A stretch of 64,000 nucleotides of DNA from Calothrix sp. NIES-2098 (GTDB lineage: Bacteria; Cyanobacteriota; Cyanobacteriia; Cyanobacteriales; Nostocaceae). Position numbers and translations under genes: made by a program. Every line of letters begins with the position of its first letter. Position 1 is the stretch's first letter. The stretch is taken from assembly GCA_002368175.1 (NCBI GenBank), contig AP018172.1, positions 6,513,001 through 6,577,000 of the forward strand, read 5' to 3'. The notes under the pieces were generated by a model. That model saw only the letters and a program-made list of their open reading frames with translations, had not been told where the DNA came from and did no database searches. Shown here one piece after another: positions 18,207 to 27,119 of the stretch.

Positions 18207-18326
18207 CATATCATATCCGCTAAATTAGTTGCAATATGTCATTGCGAGGGGAACGAAGCAATCCCAACACCTTTAGGATTGCTTCGCTTCGCTCGCAATG
18301 ACAAGTATTCAACCGGACATGATATC
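18207..18326. repeat. 120-bp MITE-like palindromic element
   Basis: Imperfect terminal inverted repeats of 13 bases (18207-18219 and 18314-18326, ending ATCC/TCCG; 11 of 13 match) enclose a large hairpin. 18238-18264 pairs with 18276-18302 (24 of 27, GTCATTGCGAG type) around an 11-base loop. The inner palindrome belongs to the GTCATTGCGAGCGAAGC repeat class common in many bacterial genomes. No coding capacity is present. It lies just after the end of the ATPase operon. Confidence 0.75.
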
Positions 18327-18377
18327 ATCCAACAAATTAACAAGAATTTTCACACTTTCTGCTTCCTGCCCTCTGCC

Positions 18378-21104
18378 TTACTCTCGCGACAGTGGATGAT
18401 TTTGCAAAACCCAACAGCGAAACAGTTCTACAATAATTCGCCAGCATCCCTCAGTCTGTGCAACTACATCATGGCGCATTAACATATCGAGCGCTGCTTG
18501 TAGCTGTTCGCTACCCAAAGCCGTAGACTCAGCTAAAGCATCAAAACTTAATCCTTCTGGGTGCGGTGCAAGTACCTGTATTATCACTTGCTGACCATCA
18601 GCACCCCGCATCGCCTGACCCCAAACCCCATCAAAATAGTAGCGTCCCCGCTTAAAAAACTCAGGATCGTTGATAACTGCTGCTACATCTTCCACCGTAA
18701 AAACCGGACTGCGGGAGCGTCCTTGCTCAAACACAAAATCATTGTAGCGGCGCACTAGCTGAAATCCCATAAGTTGGACTAAATAAGGTTGACCAGATGT
18801 TAAATTATAAATTTCATCTAGCGCTTCCGGGGTGTAGTCGAGGAGAAAGTCATCATCTGGGTTAGCTAGAATTTGTCTAGTAGCTGCACGTTCCTGAAAG
18901 CCTACATGAATGATAATGACGCTAGCAAAGAAAGGCTGAAAATAATCTGCCGTCATTTCCTCCAAGGTGTGCAAACCAGCAAAAGCAAAGGCAATTTTAG
19001 AACTCATTTGCACCAACCCCCGCAGAAAACCCATAAAATCTTGGGGGATTTTTTCCGCTTCAATTAATTCTTCAATTTTCTCGAACTCATCTAAGGCGAT
19101 GATTAACCCACCTTCTAACTGTGCTTCTACCTGTTTCAAATAGCGTTCAAAAGTCCGGTAGGGAAGATTGAGCAAATCTGCATCAGCTGGGGGTGGAATT
19201 TTCACAGCTTGGGAAATTTCATCAGTAATTGCCATTAGCACCTCGCCAACCCCTTGCGGAGTATCTCCCAACCGCAGCAGGTTGACATAAACTAGCTGTA
19301 TCCCTGCACCTAGAGAATTAGCAGCGTTTACTAGGATAGAAGTTTTACCCATACGCCTGTGACCGTAGAGAACTACAGACTGGAGTTGATAACCCGTCAC
19401 CCAGAGTTCTTCTAACTGTCTGATGATATCTTCTCGCCCGACAAAGAGATTACCTTGAACCGGGTCGCCTACTATATAAGGATTAAGCACAGGCTTAGTG
19501 ATGGCAATTTCCCCCACCTCACCAGCGATTTGTAAGAGGCTCATTCCCCAATTTATAACGATTTCTCTAATTAGCTCTTTTTGTGCTTGCGGCAAACTGT
19601 CAGCTTGGTTGAGGATGTTAGCGAGTTCACCTAAAGCGCGATTGAAAGCCATAGACTTAGCCGAACGAGATACACTGCTATTAACAAACTGAACATCCTC
19701 AACAACTCGACGTAGGCTAGCAATTGCTTTCCAAGTGACTGGACGTAAAAGCGGTTCTGCTGGAAATGTAGGTAATTGCACAGCAGCAATCGAGAGTGCA
19801 TCTTTAGCTTCGTGAAATGCTGCTAGAGTTTGGGCAAGAGTGTACATCTCTTCACCATATAGAAGAGAACGCACTACAGCAAAAGCTTTTCTTGCCTGTA
19901 TTGGTCGTTTTTCATAGAGATACCAAAAACCAGCAGCAGATGCACGAGCCGGAGAATCTAAGCGGATGTCTGTCAGGAAACTTGCTGGGAATCTTTCGAG
20001 TCTAAATTGAAGATAAAAAGAGAAAACATTATGTATACCTTGAGCTTTTAACTTTAGTTCTTCATCCAGAGAAGCTGAGGCAAAACGTACTAGTTCCCAA
20101 TCAAAAGGAGCCTCTGCAAGTTGAGATACACACCAAATAATTTGCTCTGATGAGGTTTTGGCAAGTACTGTATTAACTGCTTTTACAACAGGAATAAATT
20201 GTAGGGTATATGCTAACAATTCATTGGTATTATGCAGGCCTGTTTCCCAATCTTGCTGTAGCCAATTCTGCAATCGTTTTTGGAGCTGAAGTATGGGAAT
20301 CGGAGTGATGTGAGGAAGTAGGCAACTACTATTGGGAATATTTTTTAAACTTAAAGATAAGCCAATTAACCAATTGTCTGGACGTATTAACGCTAAGCCT
20401 CCCACCACAGCTGATACCAAGCCTCCCACCAAGCCTAGCGTTACGCCAAACCCCACACTTCCCAGCACACCTTCCGCCAAGCTTATTGCCACACCTAATG
20501 CGACGTTTAGTACTACACCTGTTGCTATGCTTCTCGCCAGGCCTGCCTTCAAACCAAAAAGCAAGCTGAGGAGCAAGCCGAATACCACGCCTCCTGTCAC
20601 TCCTCCTACAGCACCTTTTGGCACACCTCCCATCAAGGCTCGCATTACACCTCCTGCAACACTATACCCCACACCTACCACTACGCCTTTTGAGACACCT
20701 CCCCCCACGCCAAACAACGCACCTCCCCCCATACTGAACCACGCGCCTATTATCACGCTGAATCCCACGCCTTGCGCCAATTGGAACCAGTCAATGTAAA
20801 CATTTCCTATTTTGTCAATAATTAGACATATAGCCGCTGGTGTAACTACTGTTAACACTAATCCTTGGTAAAGTAACTGACGCTGGATAGGATTCTGGCG
20901 CAACAACTCCCACAACTTTCGCCAATTCATTTCACTTTCAGCGATATTCACACCCCCGAAAGTATCCACATACCACCGCAAAGCCTGGGGAAAGAAAAAC
21001 ACCCAGTACAACAAGCGTAGATAATCCAAGGGGTTCCATAGAGAGAGGGGACGACGCAACTTGGGTGCTAAGTCTAAGCGCGGTACAGGCTGGTGTAGAC
21101 TCAT
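18378..21104 (-). CDS. Membrane protein with Gly-rich domain and C-terminal STAND/AAA-like ATPase
   Basis: A 908-residue protein with start ATG 21104 overlapping the upstream stop as ATGA. Residues about 25-110 contain hydrophobic helices. 110-240 is a striking glycine-rich hydrophobic stretch with repeated GGV/GVG spacing (GGGALFGVGGGVSKGVVVGV and onward), suggesting packed membrane helices. 290-530 is helical and soluble. A P-loop ATPase follows: GHRRMGKTS (581-589), Walker B GLIIALDEFEK (666-676), then SGQPYLVQLMG, the GxP turn of STAND/Orc-type ATPases, and a C-terminal winged-helix-like end. The function is unknown; a signalling or defence ATPase is possible. Confidence 0.75.
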   Translation of the reverse strand: MSLHQPVPRLDLAPKLRRPLSLWNPLDYLRLLYWVFFFPQALRWYVDTFGGVNIAESEMNWRKLWELLRQNPIQRQLLYQGLVLTVVTPAAICLIIDKIGNVYIDWFQLAQGVGFSVIIGAWFSMGGGALFGVGGGVSKGVVVGVGYSVAGGVMRALMGGVPKGAVGGVTGGVVFGLLLSLLFGLKAGLARSIATGVVLNVALGVAISLAEGVLGSVGFGVTLGLVGGLVSAVVGGLALIRPDNWLIGLSLSLKNIPNSSCLLPHITPIPILQLQKRLQNWLQQDWETGLHNTNELLAYTLQFIPVVKAVNTVLAKTSSEQIIWCVSQLAEAPFDWELVRFASASLDEELKLKAQGIHNVFSFYLQFRLERFPASFLTDIRLDSPARASAAGFWYLYEKRPIQARKAFAVVRSLLYGEEMYTLAQTLAAFHEAKDALSIAAVQLPTFPAEPLLRPVTWKAIASLRRVVEDVQFVNSSVSRSAKSMAFNRALGELANILNQADSLPQAQKELIREIVINWGMSLLQIAGEVGEIAITKPVLNPYIVGDPVQGNLFVGREDIIRQLEELWVTGYQLQSVVLYGHRRMGKTSILVNAANSLGAGIQLVYVNLLRLGDTPQGVGEVLMAITDEISQAVKIPPPADADLLNLPYRTFERYLKQVEAQLEGGLIIALDEFEKIEELIEAEKIPQDFMGFLRGLVQMSSKIAFAFAGLHTLEEMTADYFQPFFASVIIIHVGFQERAATRQILANPDDDFLLDYTPEALDEIYNLTSGQPYLVQLMGFQLVRRYNDFVFEQGRSRSPVFTVEDVAAVINDPEFFKRGRYYFDGVWGQAMRGADGQQVIIQVLAPHPEGLSFDALAESTALGSEQLQAALDMLMRHDVVAQTEGCWRIIVELFRCWVLQNHPLSRE

Positions 21105-22180
21105 AATACAGTTTTCATCCTCTCCATATACCGCGAGTAGGTTCGATGACACAAATACATAAGTCGCTGGGGATGTCCGCCGCTTTCTTGGATTAGTTGA
21201 ATGATTTCTTCTTCTGTAAAACTAACCTGAGTATTCGCTAAACGACTGTCAATAAACCCACGAACCATATTTTCGTCCCAAGGCTGAATAAGTTCTTCAA
21301 TGCAAACGCCTTGAAACGGTGAAGGATTATCTCGGCTATCAGGAAACAGAACATCCAGGTGTTCGCTAGCTGCAATCACCAAGCGCAGAGGTGGGTTAGC
21401 TTGTCCGTCAGCTAAACCGCGCAGTTGTTGGCGTAATTCCCTAGTGAAACCATCCCAAGTCATTTGTTGTACTTCGTCTAATAACAACAATAATTGCTGT
21501 TTTTGTAACTCACGAATTAATTGCCGACCCTTGCTAACAGCGATTCCCACTTTATTACAGAGTTCATCATAAAAGTCATCGTCATTAAAAAGTAGGCTTA
21601 AATTGAGATAAATTGTCTTACGTGGTTTGAGCAGCCGATGTTCTGCCTGTTGGTAAATAGCTTTGAGTAGAGAAGACTTGCCAATTTTTTTCTCTCCAAT
21701 CAGCGCTACGCTACTGCCACTGTTTAAGGTTTCAAATACTCTGGTAATCTCTCTTTCCCGACCGAACAATAGATGCTGTTCGGTGATGATGTCATTGAGG
21801 GGAATAAATGGGTTATCTGTGTAAGCAATAACAGGAGGAACAATATTATTGTTTTGGATTCTCAACCATTCCAAATATTGAGGTTTAAGCCAAGCTATAA
21901 ATCTGACATCTTTGTCTCGACTTTTCAGGTCGTAATCAGGGAAGCCTTCCCTGTCTATCTGAGGAGAAAATCGCTCATTATATATTGTCCACATCTGCCG
22001 CCTCACAGTCTCAGCCGAGATGGGAAGTTCAGGGTTTTTTAATGATTGCTCTGCAACCTGATTATTATCATTTACAGTATTCTCATCGGGAAATTTCGCC
22101 AAAAGAATCGCCTGTTCTTTGGGAGTTAAACCCCACTTACGATATACCTCCATGACCAGAAAGTTTTCCCAAGAGTTCAT
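21101..22180 (-). CDS. STAND/AAA-like ATPase with N-terminal helical domain
   Basis: A 359-residue protein. The N-terminal ~110 residues (WGLTPKEQAILLAKFP, ISAETVRRQMWTIYNERF) are helical and may hold a helix-turn-helix-like unit. The ATPase core opens with FGREREI, has Walker A IGEKKIGKSSLL (161-172), Walker B LLLLLDEVQQM (230-240), sensor VIAASEHL and ESGGHPQRLMYLC, the GxP motif. Its stop overlaps the start of the 908-residue ATPase, so both are made together. The two ATPase domains look related but are not near-identical. The role is unrecognised. Confidence 0.75.
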   Translation of the reverse strand: MNSWENFLVMEVYRKWGLTPKEQAILLAKFPDENTVNDNNQVAEQSLKNPELPISAETVRRQMWTIYNERFSPQIDREGFPDYDLKSRDKDVRFIAWLKPQYLEWLRIQNNNIVPPVIAYTDNPFIPLNDIITEQHLLFGREREITRVFETLNSGSSVALIGEKKIGKSSLLKAIYQQAEHRLLKPRKTIYLNLSLLFNDDDFYDELCNKVGIAVSKGRQLIRELQKQQLLLLLDEVQQMTWDGFTRELRQQLRGLADGQANPPLRLVIAASEHLDVLFPDSRDNPSPFQGVCIEELIQPWDENMVRGFIDSRLANTQVSFTEEEIIQLIQESGGHPQRLMYLCHRTYSRYMERMKTVL

Positions 22181-22416
22181 ATTTCTGCCATACTCCCCAA
22201 CATCTTGGCAAACGATTCTTCACTCGCAAGGCTGAATTTAACTGAATTTAAATATAGCGCTTTTCCGATTATGAGAAAATGCGGAAAAATTTTTCCAGTA
22301 TTTTTCAGAATAACCGGAAAGCTCTTTCTGGGACATTATCGAAGCAAAATTTTATGATTTTGATGCTAAAGATATTGAGTTTTGCTTAAGAAGTAAGTTG
22401 GAGGAGAGAAATTAAT

Positions 22417-22953
22417 ATGAGATTATCAATGGATAAAGTAATCGTGCCCGTGGTAGTTGCCCTGATAACCTTCGCAGGTAGTTTGGGTGCTGCCTGGATT
22501 ACTGCAAACCCTCATAATAAGCCAGAAATTCAGCCTCCTACATCACAATGCAACCCAAATCTTGCATCTAAAATTTGTGTTGCTAATCTCACTGTACAAA
22601 TTAATAGCGATGAACCCCTGCAAGTAAATAATCATCAACGGATTTCTCTGAAAGCTGGGGATAGTTTAAAGGTGTTGAATATTAGCTATTGCATACATTC
22701 TGAAGTCAGCCTTAATAAAGTAGAAGCAAAAGCTTATCTTTTCAAACATGGAGTTGAGAGTTATAAAGATGTTCTGCTAACTCCTAGTAACTTTCCAATT
22801 AATACAGGTGTTTGTCACAATATCGGTAACTTTCAAAAAAGCTGGAAACTTGAGCCAGGACAACATCAAGCCATGATTCCTATCATCAAATATGATGGCA
22901 GCAATAGAATTGTTGATAAGAGTTTCTACTTTACTTTGGATGTTGGCTCTTAA
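22417..22953 (+). CDS. Hypothetical membrane-anchored protein
   Basis: A 178-residue protein. One N-terminal hydrophobic helix (VIVPVVVALITFAGSLGAAW) anchors a beta-rich exported domain with four Cys residues (CNPNLASKIC, YCIHS, GVCHN), which may form disulfides. The start ATG is preceded by GGAGGAGAG. It diverges from the ATPase operon 236 bases away, so shared control is possible. I do not recognise the family. Confidence 0.65.
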   Translation: MRLSMDKVIVPVVVALITFAGSLGAAWITANPHNKPEIQPPTSQCNPNLASKICVANLTVQINSDEPLQVNNHQRISLKAGDSLKVLNISYCIHSEVSLNKVEAKAYLFKHGVESYKDVLLTPSNFPINTGVCHNIGNFQKSWKLEPGQHQAMIPIIKYDGSNRIVDKSFYFTLDVGS

Positions 22954-22986
22954 ATGTTGCAAGATTCTCAACTAGCACCATCGTTC

Positions 22987-23036
22987 GCCTTGGAATGAAT
23001 TCCAAGGCTAATAGCCTAAGTCCACTCAAGTGGACT
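22987..23036. repeat. Two tandem perfect hairpins between convergent genes
   Basis: GCCTTGGAAT pairs with 22999-23008 (10-bp stem, 2-base centre). AGTCCACT at 23019-23026 pairs with 23029-23036 (8-bp stem). Similar TCCACT-AGTGGA palindromes occur as repeats in Nostoc-type genomes. They lie downstream of the 22417 gene and of the convergent 23121 gene and may act as a bidirectional terminator. Confidence 0.6.
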
Positions 23037-23120
23037 GAAAACTTTAGCAGTGGTCTTTAGATGAATTTAGCTATTAGCCCGATCATTTATTCTCTTCTCA
23101 AATGGTTGTCAAGACTGATG

Positions 23121-23756
23121 CTAAGTAAAATCTCGCCTGATGCGATTTAGGGCTTGGTTTAAACCTTCGCTGTGAATCCAGCCGACAAAGCCACCATAAA
23201 TCATTCTGTCATGGCGATCGCTAATAAAAACATGGTCAACGCCAAGAGGATTTTTCCAAGTTCTCACGGCGCTGCCATCCCTTAGCCTCATAATCGGGTT
23301 GGAACTCTTAAAATCTCTGTGGTGGGCGCGAGTCATACCGGGGACATTTTCTAAAATAGCGATCGCTTCTTTAGCATCATCTGTTGTATTCTCAGTAACT
23401 ACCGTTGCACAACCGCATCCATCAGTTACAGTCGTCTTAAGTCTGTCTTTCATATCACCGTCAAACAGCGATAAAGAATCAATCTCTTCTAAAAGTTTGC
23501 CATGTGGTTCAGTTTGTCGGCGTTGGCAATAAACCGCTGTGAGAAAATCTTCTAGGCTGACTTTCGCTAAAGCATCAGTAATTAAACCCGTCAGTCCCAA
23601 CACAGCAATTCCACCCAGCATCCCCGCAGGTCCGCCCAAAAAAGCTAAAGCTGCGGTAATAGCAGCAGCACCCGTAAAGCCTGTAGCAGCCATTGTTATT
23701 ACCAAAATTACACCTGGTAAACCCAAAGCCGCAACTTTTTTGACAACTTCATCCAT
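23121..23756 (-). CDS. Hypothetical protein with Gly/Ala-rich membrane N-terminus
   Basis: A 211-residue protein. Residues 10-65 form one or two Gly/Ala-rich hydrophobic segments (LPGVILVITMAATGFTGAAA, GGPAGMLGGIAVLGLTGLI), recalling the glycine-rich region of the nearby ATPase. The rest is soluble, with DGCGCATVV near 112 and a His/Arg-rich part (MTRAHHRDFK, DHVFISDRHDRMIYGGFVGW). There is no recognised family. Small Gly/Ala-rich membrane proteins can be pore-formers or bacteriocin-like, but nothing here proves it. Confidence 0.6.
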   Translation of the reverse strand: MDEVVKKVAALGLPGVILVITMAATGFTGAAAITAALAFLGGPAGMLGGIAVLGLTGLITDALAKVSLEDFLTAVYCQRRQTEPHGKLLEEIDSLSLFDGDMKDRLKTTVTDGCGCATVVTENTTDDAKEAIAILENVPGMTRAHHRDFKSSNPIMRLRDGSAVRTWKNPLGVDHVFISDRHDRMIYGGFVGWIHSEGLNQALNRIRRDFT

Positions 23757-23892
23757 ACCCTGTCACCTCAAGACAAGATTGTTTCTGAAGTCTTTTCTAA
23801 CACTTGGGTATATCAACTCGCTTTAATTACAGCAATATTTTAAGTAGCGATCGCTATTTTTCAAAACAGCATAATTCACTGCCTAAAAAATA

Positions 23893-24174
23893 TTAACCAT
23901 GCTGTAAAAAATCCACTTTGGGTAATAAAGGATCGGTCACAATCCCTATACCGTAAAAACCCCAGCGTTTGAGCAAACTACTCACCTGTGTACCAGGAAT
24001 CGATTCTACAGCAAAGCGGTTTGCTACCTCTGCGGCATGGGTGTTTAAATAGCTCAGAGCATCAAAGTTTTCCTTAAACAACAACAGATAACCCGATGCT
24101 TCAGCGTTAGGACGAGCTGTAAGGTAACGACCATCAGATTTTGAGCGCACCAGATAATATACTTCCGACAGCAT
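23893..24174 (-). CDS. Hypothetical conserved-looking small protein
   Basis: A 93-residue soluble protein starting MLSEVYYLVRSKSDGRYLTA, with LLLFKENFDALSYLNTHAAE in the middle and a Phe/Gly-rich end. The longer frame from 24213 runs into the repeat region, so ATG 24174 is preferred; no strong ribosome site is visible. The sequence resembles short cyanobacterial proteins of unknown function, but I cannot name the family. Confidence 0.6.
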   Translation of the reverse strand: MLSEVYYLVRSKSDGRYLTARPNAEASGYLLLFKENFDALSYLNTHAAEVANRFAVESIPGTQVSSLLKRWGFYGIGIVTDPLLPKVDFLQHG

Positions 24175-24179
24175 GGCGA

Positions 24180-24382
24180 ACAGGTGGGGAAACGTGGGAG
24201 TGTGGGGAGACAAGGTGAGACCAGCGCTGCGGGAGGGTTTCCCTCCGCAGGCGACTGGCGTTCTCCGAAGGAGTTCTCGAAGAGTACCCGAAGGGAAGAA
24301 ATGACAAATGACCCTTCGGGTTCACCAGTTGCTACAACGGAGGGAACCTCCGCAACGCACTGGTTCACCAATGACAAATGAC
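24180..24382. repeat. Intergenic repeat cluster with 13-bp direct repeats
   Basis: This stretch is built of short repeats. AATGACAAATGAC occurs at 24300-24312 and 24370-24382, flanking a 57-base palindromic module (GGTTCACCAG towards CTGGTTCACC, with CGGAGG-GAA-CCTCCG inside). To its left are GGGTTTCCCTCCGCAGG and CTCCGAAGGAG palindromes. Related GGGTTTCC-type repeats occur near 25465, 28745 and 52684. The right direct repeat touches the stop of the ABC permease gene. Open frames here are shadows of repeats. Confidence 0.75.
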
Positions 24383-25428
24383 TAATTCAAATTCTCTAAG
24401 CGAATGCGTGGATCGGCAAGCTTCAGCATCAAGTCAGCAGCTAAATTACCAATAATTAAGAGTACTGCTCCCATCACCAAGCTTGCCATTAATAAGTACA
24501 AATCTTGAGCTTGTAAAGCTTGTAAAGTTAACCTACCCAAACCAGGCCAGTTAAAGAACTGTTCGGCAATGAATGCACCGTTTAATAAACCAGCTAGCTC
24601 AAAACCTAATAAGGTAATTAGAGGGTTGATAGCATTACGCAGAGCATGAACGTAAATCACTCGATTTTCTGGCAATCCTTTAGCACGAGCCGTTTGAATA
24701 TAATCTTGACGCAGAACATCTAATAATTCGCCACGCATAATGCGTTGCAAGCCAGCAAAACTGGTAATCGAAAGTGCGATCGTTGGTAAAATCATGTGCC
24801 AACCAAGATCGAGGAGTTTGCCAAACCAGGAAAGTTCAGAGTTATTAATGCTAGTCATCCCACCGACTGGGAACAGAGGTGAGGTGACTTGAGCTAAGAT
24901 CAGCAAAAATAGAGCAGTGATAAAACTCGGAAATCCTTGTCCGGTGTAACTAATTACCTGCAATACGCGGTCAACCAACTTATTTTGCTTAACTGCGGCG
25001 ATAATCCCCAAAGGAATAGCGATCGCCCAGGTAATAATTAAAGAAGCGATCGCTAACAGCAAAGTCGTCGGTATTCGCTCTCCCAACAGCGAAGCCACAG
25101 AGCGTTGGTAAACAAAACTCGTACCAAAATCTCCTTTTGTAAAGATTCGCCACAGCCATAATCCAAATTGCTCTGGCCAAGATTTATCTAAACCGAACTG
25201 TCGCTTGATTTCCTCAATCCTTTCGGGAGAGATTTTGGGGTTTTGCCGCAATGTATCTACATAATCCCCTGGAGCCAGTTGAATAATGAAAAATGACAAT
25301 GCCGACGCCAAAAATAAAGTCAACAATGCCTGTAGTAGCCTTTTCATTACATAAATGAAAGTCTCACTCGTGATTAGCCTAATTAGCCAATCCCGACCTG
25401 TCTCCAGAGAAATTCTTGTAGATGTCAT
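24382..25428 (-). CDS. Peptide/nickel-type ABC transporter permease (DppB-like)
   Basis: A 348-residue inner-membrane permease of the DppB/OppB family. Six membrane segments are visible, beginning KRLLQALLTLFLASALSFFI. The conserved loop GDYVDTLRQNPKIS follows, then the EAA-type coupling segment (RQDYIQTARAKGLPENRVIY) that contacts the ATPase. ATG 25428 is chosen over 25449 because MTSTRIS fits the homologue form. The second permease (DppC), ATPases and binding protein are not adjacent, so it is an orphan here, as is common for cyanobacterial oligopeptide transporters. The substrate cannot be inferred. Confidence 0.9.
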   Translation of the reverse strand: MTSTRISLETGRDWLIRLITSETFIYVMKRLLQALLTLFLASALSFFIIQLAPGDYVDTLRQNPKISPERIEEIKRQFGLDKSWPEQFGLWLWRIFTKGDFGTSFVYQRSVASLLGERIPTTLLLAIASLIITWAIAIPLGIIAAVKQNKLVDRVLQVISYTGQGFPSFITALFLLILAQVTSPLFPVGGMTSINNSELSWFGKLLDLGWHMILPTIALSITSFAGLQRIMRGELLDVLRQDYIQTARAKGLPENRVIYVHALRNAINPLITLLGFELAGLLNGAFIAEQFFNWPGLGRLTLQALQAQDLYLLMASLVMGAVLLIIGNLAADLMLKLADPRIRLENLN

Positions 25429-25439
25429 ATGCAGTAAGT

Positions 25440-25562
25440 CAAGGGTCAAAGGGAGCCAGCACCGTGGGCGGGTTTCCCGGCTTGAGATGACTGGCGTTCA
25501 AGGGTCAAGAGTCATAAGTCTGTAATCGAGACTTTTGACTATGTCATATCGACTTTTGGACT
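25440..25562. repeat. Degenerate intergenic repeats between apt and the permease
   Basis: Contains GGGCGGGTTTCCCGG and GACTGGCG segments like those at 24228-24260, plus repeated ACTTTTGACTA / ACTCTTGACTA heptad units at 25525-25560. No gene is present. Confidence 0.6.
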
Positions 25563-25567
25563 CTTGA

Positions 25568-26086
25568 CTAATATTCAATCAGGGAAATAATCGGCACATC
25601 TGGCAGATGTTTACGTCCTTGTAAATCCCGTAGCTCGATAATAAACCCAAAGCCCACTAATTCGCAGCCAATTTTCTGGACTAACTTCGCAGTTGCACTC
25701 GCCGTTCCTCCTGTGGCAATTAAATCATCCACAATTAAAACTCGGCTACCTGGGTGTAACGCATCCTGATGCACTTCCAAGGAGTCTGTACCATACTCCA
25801 ACTCATACTCAATTGAATGCACTGCTCCTGGTAACTTACCTTTTTTGCGGGCGGGAATAAAACCAGATCCTAATTTATAAGCCAAAGGAGAACCAAAAAT
25901 AAAGCCCCGTGACTCCATTCCCACAATGTAATCTGGGGTCATTCCCCTATCTGTACACTGTTGGGCGAAAAAGTCAATAGTATAGCGCAGCCCTTGAGGA
26001 TCGCGCAGTAGCGTAGTGATATCTCGAAATAAAATTCCGGGTTTGGGAAAATCTGGGATATCACGAATTAGCGACTTCAAATCCAT
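25568..26086 (-). CDS. apt: Adenine phosphoribosyltransferase
   Basis: A 172-residue enzyme converting adenine and PRPP to AMP (purine salvage, cytoplasm). It has PDFPKPGILFRDITTLL at the start, GMESRGFIFGSPLA, and the PRPP loop VLIVDDLIATGGTASA. ATG 26086 (MDLKSLIRDIPDFP) gives the usual length. The longer frame from 26140 adds 18 residues encoded by intergenic ATTGGGAATT-type repeats and is unlikely to be translated. The gene is single. Confidence 0.96.
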   Translation of the reverse strand: MDLKSLIRDIPDFPKPGILFRDITTLLRDPQGLRYTIDFFAQQCTDRGMTPDYIVGMESRGFIFGSPLAYKLGSGFIPARKKGKLPGAVHSIEYELEYGTDSLEVHQDALHPGSRVLIVDDLIATGGTASATAKLVQKIGCELVGFGFIIELRDLQGRKHLPDVPIISLIEY

Positions 26087-26140
26087 AAAAATTGGTATTA
26101 GGGATTGATTATTGGGAATTGAGGATTGGGCATTGAGCAT

Positions 26141-26492
26141 GGCGATCTAGAAACCTCCTTTTTCCTCATCGCCCGTCTGCGATCGCCAATTCCAGATACC
26201 TGACAAATCGTACACTATAATGTCATACGCTGGGGATCGAAGCTCCAGTTTCGCCATCCATTGACGATCGCTTGAATCTAACTCAAGCTAGGGATGGAAT
26301 TGCACTACCGAATGAGGCTGATACACTTATGTGTTAACAACTTAAATTTAAGTATACGGAAACCTTTGAGTAGAAGAAGTAATGTATATATCAGGCAGTA
26401 CTAATACTGCTACAAGTCTCATACTTTTGTATGGCTATTTATCTTAAATTAGTTTTACCTAGTCTGTTGGAACCGCACAAGGTATCTATAGA
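26141..26492. other. Intergenic region upstream of apt and the DUF3038 gene
   Basis: Divergent promoter region of about 350 bases. It shows TTGGGAATTGAGGATTGG repeats at the apt side and no gene or RNA signature elsewhere. Confidence 0.45.
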
Positions 26493-27119
26493 ATGAATGT
26501 CTCCGCTAGTTTAACGCCTTTCAACAGTCCTACTCCCCCCTCATTGCCTATGATTCTGGATACCTTACCCGATCCGGCCACTGAGGGGCAGGGATGTCCC
26601 CGTAGAACTCGGGTACAAATAGATCTGATATTACTAGCAATTGAAGCATTGGAACTGGGTGGTTCTGAAGCCATCCTCGCTTTTGCTGAAGAATTAGATT
26701 TAAAAGGAATTATTAAAGATAGAGTGACTTTGTGGCGAATGCGTAGTTCTAACCCACTACGACGAGCACATATGCGTCGCCCTTTAACTATCATGGAAGC
26801 GAAAGCTTTGGTGGTCATTGCTTGTTATATAGCGCGGCGTTTGACAGTTGTCATCCGCCAGTTGCTAATGATTTATCAACAAATGAATGAAAAGCAGATC
26901 CCCTTGGAACAAAATTTGCGTCTCTCTAATTATTTAGAGAGGTTTAGAACGCATTTTAAGAGTAGGATGAGTTCTCGGCGTTCTGGCGTACTAGCATTAA
27001 ATTCAGACGAGAAATTAGACGATCTGGCTATAAATCTGTTGGGACAACTACTCTTCTGTACTGGCACAGCTGGAATGCAGCGATTCTGGATCAGTCTTTT
27101 CGATGGAGAAGTAGAATGA
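26493..27119 (+). CDS. DUF3038 family protein
   Basis: A 208-residue soluble helical protein of the cyanobacteria-restricted DUF3038 family: VQIDLILLAIEALELGGSEA, then LKGIIKDRVTLWRMRSSNPL and a C-terminal LLFCTGTAGMQRFW. No catalytic motif is visible and the function is unknown. Its stop overlaps the next gene's start (ATGA), so it is coupled to the DUF4335 gene; this pairing is commonly kept in cyanobacteria. ATG 26493 is the first start. Confidence 0.82.
   Translation: MNVSASLTPFNSPTPPSLPMILDTLPDPATEGQGCPRRTRVQIDLILLAIEALELGGSEAILAFAEELDLKGIIKDRVTLWRMRSSNPLRRAHMRRPLTIMEAKALVVIACYIARRLTVVIRQLLMIYQQMNEKQIPLEQNLRLSNYLERFRTHFKSRMSSRRSGVLALNSDEKLDDLAINLLGQLLFCTGTAGMQRFWISLFDGEVE

Noticed and set aside
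18201..18482. 93-codon plus-strand frame
   Set aside because: It runs through the MITE-like palindrome and the antisense of the ATPase C-terminus; not a gene.
20332..20799. 155-codon plus-strand frame, Pro/Thr-rich
   Set aside because: It is the antisense of the Gly/Val-rich membrane domain of the large ATPase; the low-complexity codon pattern explains the open frame.
24134..24377. Several small frames on both strands
   Set aside because: They are made of intergenic repeats and palindromes, and lack ribosome sites and family features.
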